The notes beneath the pieces were generated by a model. That model was not told the DNA's origin. It was given only the letters and a program-made list of their open reading frames with translations, and searched no databases. Source: a virus. Taken from it: 64,000 nucleotides of DNA. Positions 9,794 through 18,469 of this stretch are shown here, one piece after another. Positions within the stretch are counted from its first letter, which is position 1. Each line of letters begins with the position of its first letter. The DNA is taken from positions 124,001-188,000 of the IMG/VR virus record IMGVR_UViG_3300042558_003926. One strand, given 5' to 3'. Made by a program: the position numbers and the translations under genes.

Positions 9794-10723
9794 ATGGGAA
9801 GATACGGATATTGTTGTATAAATATGAGTCTTTCTGATAGAAAGATCTCTACTAACAGAGGAATGGTAAAGAAAACATTTCTAGAGAAAGGTATAGCATA
9901 TGCTTCAGAGCTAGCTTTAAAGAATGTAATAGATCTAAGAGAAATCTTGCAATGGAATTATGACAACGGAATACAGATGTATAGGATGTCCAGTGATATA
10001 TTTCCTTGGTGCTCCGAATATGAAATAAAGGACCTACCTGATTATGATGCAATCTCGGCCGTTTTAAAAGCATGCGGTTTTTTTGCAATAATGAATGACC
10101 AAAGAATAACATTTCATCCCTCACCATACGGAGTTCTAGCTTCCGAACGTCCCGATGTGGTGGAGAAGGCAATAAAGGAACTTTCTCAACATGCGGAGAT
10201 ATTCGATCTGATGGGACTAGACAAAAGCCATAAGTATCCGATCAATATTCACATAAATACAACGAAGCCAACAAAAGAGGATGCAGCAGACAGATTCTGT
10301 CGTAATTACGAGGTACTCCCGGATTCAGTAAAGGCTAGACTAGTCTTGGAAGTTGATGATAAGAAATCACAATTTCACGCGGAGGATCTTTACGAGATGG
10401 TCCATAAAAGAATTGGTATCCCAGTAACTTTTGATTATCTACATAACAAATGTAACCCATCCTCTCTTAGCGAGCGTGATGCACTGGCATTGTGTGTTAG
10501 CACCTGGCCAGAGGGTATTGTTCCGATAACTCATTATTCGGATTCTAGAAAAATCTTCGAGGATTCTTCTGCTAAGGAAGTAGCTCATTCCGATTGGATT
10601 TGGGAATCACCCGAAACTTATGGGCTTGAGATCGATATAGAATTTGAAGTTAAAATGAAAGATTTAGCTTTACTTAAATACATAAAAGAAAAGGAACTGC
10701 TATATGAAGTCAAAAAATTCTAA
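9794..10723 (+). CDS. uvsE: UV damage endonuclease (UvdE/UvsE family)
   Basis: This 309-residue protein matches the UVDE TIM-barrel endonucleases, which nick DNA 5' of UV photoproducts to start excision repair. Visible family features are the N-terminal RYGYCCINMSLS, the segment MYRMSSDIFPW, ITFHPSPYGVLAS with its metal-binding histidine, VLEVDDKK, and VTFDYLHNKCNP. Length is typical. It overlaps the next gene by 20 bases. In T4 the equivalent job is done by the unrelated DenV glycosylase, so this phage uses a different repair enzyme. Confidence 0.93.
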   Translation: MGRYGYCCINMSLSDRKISTNRGMVKKTFLEKGIAYASELALKNVIDLREILQWNYDNGIQMYRMSSDIFPWCSEYEIKDLPDYDAISAVLKACGFFAIMNDQRITFHPSPYGVLASERPDVVEKAIKELSQHAEIFDLMGLDKSHKYPINIHINTTKPTKEDAADRFCRNYEVLPDSVKARLVLEVDDKKSQFHAEDLYEMVHKRIGIPVTFDYLHNKCNPSSLSERDALALCVSTWPEGIVPITHYSDSRKIFEDSSAKEVAHSDWIWESPETYGLEIDIEFEVKMKDLALLKYIKEKELLYEVKKF

Positions 10724-10946
10724 AGAGCTTGAAGAATTTGAGCAGAAGGTGAATAACCAGGATATGAATGCGCAGATTAAGTATCGGATAGATCGTTCTC
10801 TGGAAGCATCTGTTAAATATGAATATCTAATTGAAACTTACGGCGAGGAAAAAGTTGATGAGTTAGTAAAGGACGTTATCGATTTATATGACGTTGATTT
10901 TTATAACTCAGTGAAGAAAAAATTAGAATCGGGAAGTAATGTTTGA
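10704..10946 (+). CDS. Unknown small helical protein, 80 aa
   Basis: I do not recognise it. It is a highly charged, mainly helical protein (KELEEFEQKVNNQD; YGEEKVDELVKDVIDLYDVD). It overlaps the end of the UV endonuclease gene and the start of the next gene, which is a usual operon layout in this window. Confidence 0.75.
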   Translation: MKSKNSKELEEFEQKVNNQDMNAQIKYRIDRSLEASVKYEYLIETYGEEKVDELVKDVIDLYDVDFYNSVKKKLESGSNV

Positions 10947-11295
10947 GAATAACGACGATGAATTCGGATTAGAAAGAGAGGAAGCCCCAGTTAGACACCC
11001 TCAATACGACATTCTAAAAAAACACATAGAGAGATCGGTCCAGGATATGTTTCTTAGTACATTAAGAAACCAGCCAATAGAACTCATTTTTATATTTGAG
11101 AATGAAAATCAAATAGATGGGTTTAGTGATAGGGTTTTAAAATATTGGGAGGGACTGGAAAAATATGAGATATGTTCGGAGGTTATTGAGTTATCTAAAC
11201 AACTAAAAGAAAAATGGAAAAATAGGGATGGTCTGGAAAAAACCGAAGGGTTTGTTAGAATACAGGATATTTTCAGATCAACATTTAAAGCTTAA
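10939..11295 (+). CDS. Unknown helical protein with a YE-x-C helix motif, 118 aa
   Basis: I do not recognise it. The central helix LEKYEICSEVIELSKQL resembles the [D/E]-x-Y/F-E-x-C motif that also occurs in three tandem genes at 28782-29554. The N-terminus is acidic. It overlaps its upstream neighbour by 8 bases, and its TAA stop shares a base with the dnaJ start. Confidence 0.75.
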   Translation: MFENNDDEFGLEREEAPVRHPQYDILKKHIERSVQDMFLSTLRNQPIELIFIFENENQIDGFSDRVLKYWEGLEKYEICSEVIELSKQLKEKWKNRDGLEKTEGFVRIQDIFRSTFKA

Positions 11296-12329
11296 TGATG
11301 TCGCAGAAAGACTACTATAACATATTGGGGATAACAAAGAATGCGACAGCGGACGAGATAAAAAAAGCATACAGAAAACTTGCTCATAAACATCACCCCG
11401 ATAAAGCAGGAAACACCTCAGAGGCAAAGGAAAAATTTCAGGAAATCTCAGAAGCATACGAGACTCTATCCAATCCGGACAAGAAAGCATCATATGATAA
11501 TCCATTCGCCGGATCAAGACAAAACTGGAACTGGCAGAATACAAACCCTTTCCAAACTGGAGATTTCTCTAGTTTCTTTACTGGTAGGCAAACCGCTAAG
11601 GAAACAATGATAAACAGAGGAAGAAATCTTAACGCATATGTTTCAGTTACACTGGAAGAAATGATGACTGGTGCAATCAAGAAGATACGCATAAATCGGA
11701 ATGTCCAATGTGATCCATGTAAAGGTACAGGAGCAGAAAACGGAGAAACTGTAAACTGCTCTACTTGCGGGGGAATGGGGAGAGTTAATAGAACAGTCCA
11801 GCACACTTTCGGAGAAATCGTAATGCAGGAGGACTGCCATACATGTAGAGGAAGCGGTAGCGTTTCCAGAACTAATTGTTCCACCTGCAGGGGAACAGGT
11901 CTAATTAGGAAAGAAGAAGAACTAGAAACCTCAATCCCAAAGGGATCGATAAGCGGTGTTTCTTATCTGGTAATAGGAAAGGGAGACTGGGCAAAATCTC
12001 CAGCAAACCCCGGAGATTTAATTATAAACGTAGAGGAATATGTACATCCAGTTTACCGAAGGGACGGTATAAACCTTATTCATGACAAGTACCTTTCATT
12101 TAAGGATGCTTGTTTAGGAACATCCGTAGACATACCAGATCTAAAGGGATCAACTCTAAGAATAAAAATACCAGCAGGAACTTCTTCTGAAAAGGTATTT
12201 AGATTACAGGGTAAAGGAATTCCTGAATTTAATGGAATTGGAAACGGGGACATCCTTGTTAAAACCTATATAAAGATCCCTAAGGATCTAAGTGATGAAC
12301 AAATGAAAGCACTAGAATTATTTGAATGA
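11295..12329 (+). CDS. dnaJ: DnaJ-type co-chaperone
   Basis: This 344-residue protein is a type I DnaJ. The J-domain (residues 1-70) has the HPD motif in HKHHPDKAG, which stimulates DnaK ATPase. A Gly/Phe/Asn-rich linker follows, then four zinc-binding CxxCxGxG-type repeats (CDPCKGTG, CSTCGGMG, CHTCRGSG, CSTCRGTG) and a C-terminal substrate-binding domain. There are two adjacent ATG codons (11295 and 11298), and either could be the start. No DnaK is in the window, so it presumably works with host DnaK in replication-complex or capsid assembly. Confidence 0.94.
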   Translation: MMSQKDYYNILGITKNATADEIKKAYRKLAHKHHPDKAGNTSEAKEKFQEISEAYETLSNPDKKASYDNPFAGSRQNWNWQNTNPFQTGDFSSFFTGRQTAKETMINRGRNLNAYVSVTLEEMMTGAIKKIRINRNVQCDPCKGTGAENGETVNCSTCGGMGRVNRTVQHTFGEIVMQEDCHTCRGSGSVSRTNCSTCRGTGLIRKEEELETSIPKGSISGVSYLVIGKGDWAKSPANPGDLIINVEEYVHPVYRRDGINLIHDKYLSFKDACLGTSVDIPDLKGSTLRIKIPAGTSSEKVFRLQGKGIPEFNGIGNGDILVKTYIKIPKDLSDEQMKALELFE

Positions 12330-12637
12330 TGGAATTTATTATCTTAATGTTATTTTTTGGATTCTGTATAACTACCACTGTAGTTAATGGATCCATATTC
12401 GAGAAATTTAGAAACTGGACGGGCGTAAAAGTACCACTGCTTTACAAACTAATAACCTGTGTAATGTGTTTTGGTTTTTGGGTAGGCGCGTCTATTTTCT
12501 GGACATTGACCTTCATTGGTAAGATTGGACCTATTGGTGAAATGCCAATCTGGTTTAATCTAATCTTTTATCCATTTATCCAAAGCACTCTTGGCGTATT
12601 CATGGAGTCAATTATAATATTCTTGAGAAAAGCATAA
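12326..12637 (+). CDS. Small membrane protein with CVMCFGFWVG motif, 103 aa
   Basis: The protein has an N-terminal transmembrane helix (FIILMLFFGFCITTTVV), a second around ITCVMCFGFWVGASIFW and a third near the end. The CxxCxGFWVG motif is typical of a widespread family of small phage and bacterial membrane proteins of unknown function (DUF1360-like). It overlaps the dnaJ stop by four bases. Confidence 0.8.
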   Translation: MMEFIILMLFFGFCITTTVVNGSIFEKFRNWTGVKVPLLYKLITCVMCFGFWVGASIFWTLTFIGKIGPIGEMPIWFNLIFYPFIQSTLGVFMESIIIFLRKA

Positions 12638-12645
12638 TCATAAAA

Positions 12646-14043
12646 ATGAGTCACATTAATATATCGGATCAAATAAACCGACAGTATCGGACGTACGCAC
12701 TGTATGTTTTACAAAGTAGAGGAATCCCAAATTTCTATGATGGATTAACTCCAGTCCAGAGATTAATATTAGAAAATTCCCCATCTCGGTTTAATAAAAC
12801 GATTGGATTAGTCGGGGAAGTAATTAAAACTGGATTATATCACCACGGTGACTCATCTTTAGCTGGAGCGATATCCAAGTTAGCTAGACCTTTTGGTTGT
12901 TCATATGGAGTACTAGAAGGGGATGGTTTTTTCGGATCCCCAGTAAATCCCAGTCCTTCGGCTCCCAGATACACGTCAGTAAGAATAAACCAAAGGATTA
13001 AGGATATCATTTCAAAAAACTCAGATCTTAATATCAAGAATGAGGAGGGAGGTCATGATTGGATCCATGTAGAATTCCCCGTTGGATTATTAACACATGT
13101 CGTTGGTATAGCGGTCGGATATAGAAGTAATATACTTCCAAGAAAGATGGAGGACGTTTTAGAATATCTCCAGGGATCACCTAAATTACTGAAGCCTTAC
13201 TTTAAGGACTTTTCTGGAAAAATAACCAGATGGATGAACGAGGAAAGTTCATGGTTAATAGAAAGTGGATTTGAGGTTGATAAGAACAAGAAGTTGATTC
13301 GTATTTTCGATCTACCGCCAGTTATGAGATATGACAGTTTTATCAATAAGCTAGACGATAAACTGGATAGAATGGGTCACGACTATAGGATCGAAAATAG
13401 ATCTCAGAGTAAATGTGATCTAATAGTTTCCTTTAGAGGGATGAGCCCGGAAATATTTGAAGAGACGGTTTCTTCAGTTTCTAAATTAACTAAGATTATA
13501 GTTAAGGAGGATGTTATTTTTGTTAAGGACGGGAACGTTATGGATTTCCCGTCGGTTAAGGATTATCTGGACCACTTCAAGGCTCACCTAGAGTTGGTTA
13601 AGCTAAAGAGAATAATAAAAGACGAGCAGGACTTCTCACGAGAATTGGCTTTCTTAGAAGCTAAGTTGAAGTTTTTAAATTTCATGATAGCGAAGAAAAG
13701 GAACAATAATGAGATAGTAGATTTTGTTTCTCAGTTCGAAAATTGGATATCTATTAGACTTCAGAAGATAGAAATAGTTAAGCTAAGTGTTGAACACATA
13801 AAGCAAACCGAGGAAGACATAAAGGAGATAAAAAAGAAAATAGCACAACTAAAGAAGGACATAAAGGAGCAGGAGAAAAATTACAAGCAGGTGTGTAAAA
13901 ATCTGGAAAAGATCTCAAAAACAAAGCAGACTAAAATATCGAATAGTCTTTTTGAGGAAAGCCAAATTAATGGGATAGAAATATTCCAGGTAGAGGAAGA
14001 AGAGGAAAAAATCGAAGAAATAGAACAGGAAGATGAAATTTAA
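12646..14043 (+). CDS. DNA topoisomerase II medium subunit (T4 gp52-like)
   Basis: This 465-residue protein is the breakage-reunion subunit of a type IIA topoisomerase. It begins like GyrA/gp52 (RQYRTYALYVLQSRGIPNFYDGLTPVQR) and has the catalytic tyrosine in SAPRYTSVRI (Y109). It then has a tower-like region and a long coiled coil (residues about 310-430) before an acidic Glu-rich tail. It pairs with the ATPase/TOPRIM subunit at 7716. The acidic C-terminal tail could be a docking segment. Confidence 0.93.
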   Translation: MSHINISDQINRQYRTYALYVLQSRGIPNFYDGLTPVQRLILENSPSRFNKTIGLVGEVIKTGLYHHGDSSLAGAISKLARPFGCSYGVLEGDGFFGSPVNPSPSAPRYTSVRINQRIKDIISKNSDLNIKNEEGGHDWIHVEFPVGLLTHVVGIAVGYRSNILPRKMEDVLEYLQGSPKLLKPYFKDFSGKITRWMNEESSWLIESGFEVDKNKKLIRIFDLPPVMRYDSFINKLDDKLDRMGHDYRIENRSQSKCDLIVSFRGMSPEIFEETVSSVSKLTKIIVKEDVIFVKDGNVMDFPSVKDYLDHFKAHLELVKLKRIIKDEQDFSRELAFLEAKLKFLNFMIAKKRNNNEIVDFVSQFENWISIRLQKIEIVKLSVEHIKQTEEDIKEIKKKIAQLKKDIKEQEKNYKQVCKNLEKISKTKQTKISNSLFEESQINGIEIFQVEEEEEKIEEIEQEDEI

Positions 14044-14079
14044 AAAAGAAACAGCAGTAAAACTTAGAAAAGATAAAAT

Positions 14080-14844
14080 ATGAGACTTAGAATCACAAGT
14101 ACCGCAAACCTAATTACACTTTTGCGAAGATTGAAAACGGTAGAAAGGAGCGTTATCCTTGAATTAAAAAAGGATGGAATTTTTTGTAAAGTTCATACAC
14201 CGGATAAGTCGGTAATGAAATATTCTTCCGTTAAATTCGACGATATTCTAGAAGGAGAAATAGATTGGAAAAAAATTAAATGTGATCGTATAAAAATCGG
14301 GATAATTGATGTTACCCGTTTAATAGATGCCTTTAAACACTTCAGACCAGAGGAAGAGATCTTTATGGAGATTGAAACTGATAATTTGGAAGGATCTTGT
14401 GTTTCTACTGAGGTTAAATTAATTTCTGCTTCACTTAGCATTAGACTAAAATGTGCGGATCTTTCACTACTTTCTTATGTTGAGGATAATATATTAGATC
14501 TTGTTCATAGCAGGGAAGATGCTTTATTAAGATTTAAAATCTACCAATCTGACTTCACCACGATTACATCCCTATGTGGATTAGAAACAAACTCCGAGGA
14601 GATTTTATGCTTCAATGTGAAGGACACAAATGTTTATGCTATAGGGGATTCATTCAATTATAAGCTGAACATAGGATCTTCCGAGATAATTTTAGAAGAC
14701 GGTGAGAGTTCACCAAATATCTATAAAAAGGAATTATCTTACATGGAACCAGAAACTTGCGAGGTTTATGTTCATGACAACAGAATGGTTATGGTATCTG
14801 AACAATCTTCTACGTCTATAGCTATGGGATTAGTTGAAAAATAA
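14080..14844 (+). CDS. Probable sliding clamp (T4 gp45/PCNA-like)
   Basis: The 254-residue protein lacks a decisive motif but has the duplicated beta-alpha-beta pattern expected for a DNA clamp: an N-terminal strand-helix (MRLRITSTANLITLLRRLKTVERSVILELKKDGIF), a middle connector, and a second similar half (LLRFKIYQSDFTTITSLCGL...EILCFNVKD). It ends in strands like clamp C-termini (RMVMVSEQSSTSIAMGL). The adjacent downstream gene is the polymerase C-terminal half, as expected for a processivity factor. Structure prediction would settle it. Confidence 0.6.
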   Translation: MRLRITSTANLITLLRRLKTVERSVILELKKDGIFCKVHTPDKSVMKYSSVKFDDILEGEIDWKKIKCDRIKIGIIDVTRLIDAFKHFRPEEEIFMEIETDNLEGSCVSTEVKLISASLSIRLKCADLSLLSYVEDNILDLVHSREDALLRFKIYQSDFTTITSLCGLETNSEEILCFNVKDTNVYAIGDSFNYKLNIGSSEIILEDGESSPNIYKKELSYMEPETCEVYVHDNRMVMVSEQSSTSIAMGLVEK

Positions 14845-14848
14845 AAAT

Positions 14849-15997
14849 ATGACACAGGAAGAAATCCTAGAAATAAAACAAAAAATAGAGAGGCTTACTG
14901 AAGTTAAGAACGAACTTAAGAACGAGGAGCAGGCTATTAAATTAACAATGAACTCCATCTATGGAGCGATTGGTAATAACTGGTTTGTGTGTTTCAATCC
15001 TGATGTTGCTGAATCTGTAACCCTACAGGGACAGGACCTAATAAAGTATTCGGAGAAGATTCTCCATAAATACTTCCATGAGCACTGGCACCTAGATAAG
15101 GAGCTCCATGAAAAATTAGGGCTTACCGCCGTGAAGAAGGTTTCTAGACCCCTGGTTGTTTATGGTGATACTGATTCTAATTACGTGACGTTTCAGGAGG
15201 TGGTAGATTCATGTGACTATAAAGGAGACCCAAAGGATTTAATTCTTAAGATAAATGAATATAGACTGAATGATTATCTGAAGAAGTGTTTTGATATCTA
15301 CTCCAAAAAATGGAATACAGACAATTACCAGGACTTTGAGTTAGAGACACTTTCTTTTAACGCCATATTCTTAGGTAAGAAGAAATATGTTGCTAACCTG
15401 GCTTATGATTCAGGTATCCACACAGATCCTCTATCTCAGTTGAAGTTTACTGGAGTTGAGATGATTAAAGGAGGTACACCTCCATTTGTAAGAGAGAAGC
15501 TTGTTTATCTAACAAAATTCATTTTCTCAAAAGGTAGAAATTTTAATATCAGGGACTTTGTTAAGGAACTTAAGGATATAAAGAAGGAATTCAAAGTCCA
15601 GGAACCTAAAAACATATCAGCATCCGTAAATATTAACAATTACGAGAAATTCATTCTGAATGATACCACCGCTTTCGAAGTGGCAAAGGCTTGTCCAATC
15701 CACGTTAGAGCTTCTGGTTATCACAACTACCTTCTAAATTCGTCTAAATATAAGAGTAAATATTCCCTAATAAGAAGCGCTGAGAAGGTTAACTATTACT
15801 TTGTTAAAACAAAATCTATAGCTGACAATAATGTCTTTGCATATCCTCAGGGAACATTTCCCTATGAATTTGCTCCGCCTATAGATTATGATGAGCAGTT
15901 TACTAAGACTATTTTGGATCCTATAAATAGGTTTATTGAAGTTATGGGGTACAATAAAATAAGTCCTAACTTGTTTATGATTAACGCACTTTTTTAA
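14849..15997 (+). CDS. Family B DNA polymerase, C-terminal half
   Basis: The 382-residue protein begins with a charged helix (MTQEEILEIKQKIERLTEVK) and then polymerase motif B, KLTMNSIYGAIGN, near 14939-14975. Motif C, YGDTDS, is at 15161-15178 and supplies the catalytic aspartates. LGKKKYVAN near 15370 is the KKxY element of the palm/thumb. It lacks motif A and the exonuclease, which are in the gene that ends at 324. I chose ATG 14849 over TTG 14834 because the latter lies inside the preceding gene. The break falls in the fingers, and both ends carry charged helices that may pair. Confidence 0.93.
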   Translation: MTQEEILEIKQKIERLTEVKNELKNEEQAIKLTMNSIYGAIGNNWFVCFNPDVAESVTLQGQDLIKYSEKILHKYFHEHWHLDKELHEKLGLTAVKKVSRPLVVYGDTDSNYVTFQEVVDSCDYKGDPKDLILKINEYRLNDYLKKCFDIYSKKWNTDNYQDFELETLSFNAIFLGKKKYVANLAYDSGIHTDPLSQLKFTGVEMIKGGTPPFVREKLVYLTKFIFSKGRNFNIRDFVKELKDIKKEFKVQEPKNISASVNINNYEKFILNDTTAFEVAKACPIHVRASGYHNYLLNSSKYKSKYSLIRSAEKVNYYFVKTKSIADNNVFAYPQGTFPYEFAPPIDYDEQFTKTILDPINRFIEVMGYNKISPNLFMINALF

Positions 15998-16002
15998 ATA
16001 AT

Positions 16003-16209
16003 ATGGGATTCCACAGAAGGCATATACCTGATCTAGAACGATTAAAAGAAATAAGAACATCTTGCAATAGCGATGAAGAATTTTTGGAAAAAATCCTGGG
16101 TAAGGCGGACGCTATTATCGGTTCTGTCGAGTCTGTCCGTTATATGGATGAAGTTTACGAGAACCACAAAAAAACAGGAGAGCAAAATGATGACGGAGGA
16201 AGAGATTAA
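16003..16209 (+). CDS. Unknown small protein, 68 aa
   Basis: I do not recognise it. It is charged and helical (RLKEIRTSCNSDEEFLEKILGKADAI). It starts five bases after the polymerase C-half and overlaps the next gene by 23 bases, so it is probably translated as part of that operon. Confidence 0.65.
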   Translation: MGFHRRHIPDLERLKEIRTSCNSDEEFLEKILGKADAIIGSVESVRYMDEVYENHKKTGEQNDDGGRD

Positions 16210-16477
16210 AGAATATCTCGGGTCGCTTAATTCAATGGCATTTACCCGAAGCGAATATGATGAATACAAGCTTCTGATGATAGAAGAGGCAGAAGAAATT
16301 CTATGCAACAAAGAGAAATACATAAATTTCGACGATCTCCCTATAATGACACGTATTTCTAGATTAAATGACCTAATAGACTTCTTTACAATGGAGGAGG
16401 AAAAAGAAATAGTTAGAGATCTAAACTTAGTTAAGACATCAATTAAGCTCAGGTTCTATTTTAAGGAGTTCGTATGA
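16187..16477 (+). CDS. Unknown helical acidic protein, 96 aa
   Basis: I do not recognise it. The start is taken at ATG 16187 (a second ATG follows at once), preceded by AGGAG. A longer reading back to 16073 would lie fully inside the preceding gene. The protein is helical and acidic (EEEIKEYLGSLNS; LIDFFTMEEEKEIVRDL). It overlaps the next gene by four bases. Confidence 0.68.
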   Translation: MMTEEEIKEYLGSLNSMAFTRSEYDEYKLLMIEEAEEILCNKEKYINFDDLPIMTRISRLNDLIDFFTMEEEKEIVRDLNLVKTSIKLRFYFKEFV

Positions 16478-16722
16478 AGAAATATCTGATCATAGGATTT
16501 TCCTCATTCATTATAGAAGTAGCTAGCACGATGTACATCGCTACGGTAGCTGATCGTTCTGTTTTTATGATATTCTGGGCATTCGTCGGTCCTTTCCTGT
16601 CTCTTCCTTTTGTTGGGTATCTAGTAGAGACTAAATGCTGGAGAGAGAGATCGAAATTAGCTCTTTCTTCTGCTATAGGATATACTATAGGAGCTTATAT
16701 GGTTTATTTATTTGGGATTTAA
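16474..16722 (+). CDS. Small multi-pass membrane protein, 82 aa
   Basis: Three hydrophobic segments are visible (LIIGFSSFIIEVASTMYIATVA, VFMIFWAFVGPFLSLPFVGYLV, SAIGYTIGAYMVYLFGI). It has no recognised family. Size and topology would fit a holin-like protein, but no lysis gene is adjacent, so this is only a possibility. It ends the replication-gene run. Confidence 0.72.
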   Translation: MKKYLIIGFSSFIIEVASTMYIATVADRSVFMIFWAFVGPFLSLPFVGYLVETKCWRERSKLALSSAIGYTIGAYMVYLFGI

Positions 16723-16756
16723 ATCCCAATGAGTAAGTAGTTAATCCTTTACTTTA

Positions 16757-16766
16757 GATATATAAG
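16757..16766 (+). promoter_or_regulatory. GATATATAAG motif, possible late-type promoter
   Basis: It lies in the 63-base gap before the RimK-RimB-like gene, 19 bases before its ATG at 16786. It matches the recurring motif found before other leader-bearing genes. Confidence 0.42.
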
Positions 16767-16785
16767 AAGCAAAATAATTTAAGAT

Positions 16786-18243
16786 ATGCCATCAAATAGA
16801 GTTCTCGATTTTTTCTCCTATATTAATGAGGCTAAGGTAGACACCACAAAAATAGTGGTTCTGACCGGTAACGTTAAGGGAAGTAAGACTTCATCGTCTT
16901 TTGAGAAAGAGTGTAAGAAAAGAAAAATAGAATGCTATATAGTAGACGTAAACGATGCTATTATAGAGAAAACATACAATGGACACACATTTAAGACGGG
17001 GGACAAGGAAATCCAAATAGACCCGAACTCTACTGTAATTGTACCAAGAAGAGGAGTTTTAGAAAACTCATACACTAAGCAGATCCTTTCATATCTGGAG
17101 GATTCCAGATATTTTACAGTAAACACTTTGGAATCTATGGAAGTGTGCGAGAATAAGTATTTAACTTCTCAGATATTGGAGGAGAGTGGTTTACCAGTTC
17201 CTAAATGTGCTTTAGTTCCCAATGAGGATTTTCTAGATTCCGCTCTAAAACAAATAGGTGGTAAATTCCCAGTAGTTATGAAGCTGCTTGCAGGAACTCA
17301 GGGAATAGGAGTTTCTATAGTTGATTCGTACTCTTCATTGAAATCTGTCTACCAAACCATCAGAAAGCTAGATGGAGATAATGAGATTTTAATCCAAGAA
17401 AAAATAGATTCCAACTTTGATCTTAGAATTCAAGTTATAATCAAGAAATTCGACCCTTTACAGCCAGATCCTGATAACTGCATTATCCTGGGATCGATGA
17501 AAAGACAGGCGGTTAAGAAAGACTTTAGAACCAACTATTCTTTAGGTGGATCTGTTTCGAAATACAACATATCTAAAGAAATAGAAGAAATTGCATGTAA
17601 AGCGGCAAATGCAGTAGGTTGCCATTGGTGTGGGGTTGATATTATGATAGATTCTAAAACTAAGAAGCCTTATATACTGGAAGTTAATTCCTCTCCTGGT
17701 ACGGAAGGAATATCGCAAGCAATCGGAAAGCCTATAGTTGATGACGTTATAAATTATCTTGTTGAAAAGAGCAACTGGTCTTATTCCAATTTAGAAATAG
17801 GATACTTAGAAACTATAGAGATACCAGGAATTGGTAATATAGTAGCTAAGTTTGATACCGGAAACGGAGCAAAATCATGCAGTATGCACTGTGATGAGGT
17901 TGAAGAGGTTGACGGTAAGCTAAAATGGAAAATCGGTAAGAAGAATTTTGTTAGCGATATCGTGGGATATTCGGATGCCGAAGTAGGTAGGGATATACAC
18001 ACTAGACCAATAATAGAGATGGACATAATGTTCCACGGTGTTCTGGTACCTGCAGTTAAGATTTCTCCAGTCGACAGGACAGAGAAAAGCACACCATTCT
18101 TAGCAAATAGAGGATTTATGAGAAGACTTGGTCTAATTGTTAATCCATATAAAGCCTTTGTGGTTTCAGAAGAACCTAAAGGAGGATATCAGGTTGGGGC
18201 TTCTAAGGGTAAATCCCACGCAGGAATTAAATTCGAAAAATAA
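16786..18243 (+). CDS. RimK-like ATP-grasp ligase fused to RimB-like retropepsin domain, with leader
   Basis: This 485-residue fusion has three parts. Residues 1-15 (MPSNRVLDFFSYINE) form an F-x-x-F leader with I-N-E followed by A, which fits the T4 prohead-protease cleavage rule. Residues about 110-330 are an ATP-grasp ligase (FPVVMKLLAGTQGIGVSIV, RRLDLR-type segment NFDLRIQVI, ILEVNSSPGTEGI), most like RimK, which adds glutamates to ribosomal protein S6. Residues about 345-485 match the RimB/ATP-dependent zinc protease family with a retropepsin-like fold: AKFDTGNGAKSCSMH with D357, and PFLANRGFMRR. Ligase and protease in one chain suggest reversible tagging of a host protein. The target is unknown. 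Confidence 0.85.
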   Translation: MPSNRVLDFFSYINEAKVDTTKIVVLTGNVKGSKTSSSFEKECKKRKIECYIVDVNDAIIEKTYNGHTFKTGDKEIQIDPNSTVIVPRRGVLENSYTKQILSYLEDSRYFTVNTLESMEVCENKYLTSQILEESGLPVPKCALVPNEDFLDSALKQIGGKFPVVMKLLAGTQGIGVSIVDSYSSLKSVYQTIRKLDGDNEILIQEKIDSNFDLRIQVIIKKFDPLQPDPDNCIILGSMKRQAVKKDFRTNYSLGGSVSKYNISKEIEEIACKAANAVGCHWCGVDIMIDSKTKKPYILEVNSSPGTEGISQAIGKPIVDDVINYLVEKSNWSYSNLEIGYLETIEIPGIGNIVAKFDTGNGAKSCSMHCDEVEEVDGKLKWKIGKKNFVSDIVGYSDAEVGRDIHTRPIIEMDIMFHGVLVPAVKISPVDRTEKSTPFLANRGFMRRLGLIVNPYKAFVVSEEPKGGYQVGASKGKSHAGIKFEK

Positions 18244-18254
18244 CAAAATATAAA

Positions 18255-18467
18255 ATGGAAAACTTAAGAGAGTTTGGTAATCTTAGCGAATCTGCTCAGG
18301 ATGAAAAAACAGAAAAAATCCAAGTTCTTCTTTCCAAAGAAGATTTAACAGATTTAAGCAGAAAGATCTCTAAAGAGGCTTTAGCTAAGGGTGAAGCACC
18401 TGTTTCTATTTCACACTATGTAAGAAAGCTAATCAGAAGAAATCTAGGAAAAACTACCGAAGATTAA
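18255..18467 (+). CDS. Ribbon-helix-helix-like protein with leader-like N-terminus, 70 aa
   Basis: The C-terminal part (IQVLLSKEDLTDLSRKI...ISHYVRKLIRRNL) has the strand-helix-helix pattern of Arc/MetJ/CopG DNA-binding proteins. The first 13 residues MENLREFGNLSES resemble the leader of the gene at 55379 (MENIISFSTFSSINES) and contain L-S-E followed by S, a plausible prohead-protease site. It begins 11 bases after the RimK-RimB-like gene and may share its promoter. A packaged DNA-binding protein is one reading; an ordinary repressor is another. Confidence 0.72.
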   Translation: MENLREFGNLSESAQDEKTEKIQVLLSKEDLTDLSRKISKEALAKGEAPVSISHYVRKLIRRNLGKTTED

Positions 18468-18469
18468 TA

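Noticed and set aside
9852-10172. Reverse-strand ORFs inside large plus-strand genes
   Set aside because: They are shadows of real genes in other frames, with no motifs and no promoter or leader context.
14834-14848. TTG 14834 as the start of the polymerase C-half
   Set aside because: It overlaps the preceding gene's end and is non-ATG; ATG 14849 gives a helix that starts cleanly.
1-15997. An intein or intron as the cause of the split polymerase
   Set aside because: No intein or splice-site motifs flank the break, and many unrelated genes lie between the halves, so a single spliced product is unlikely.
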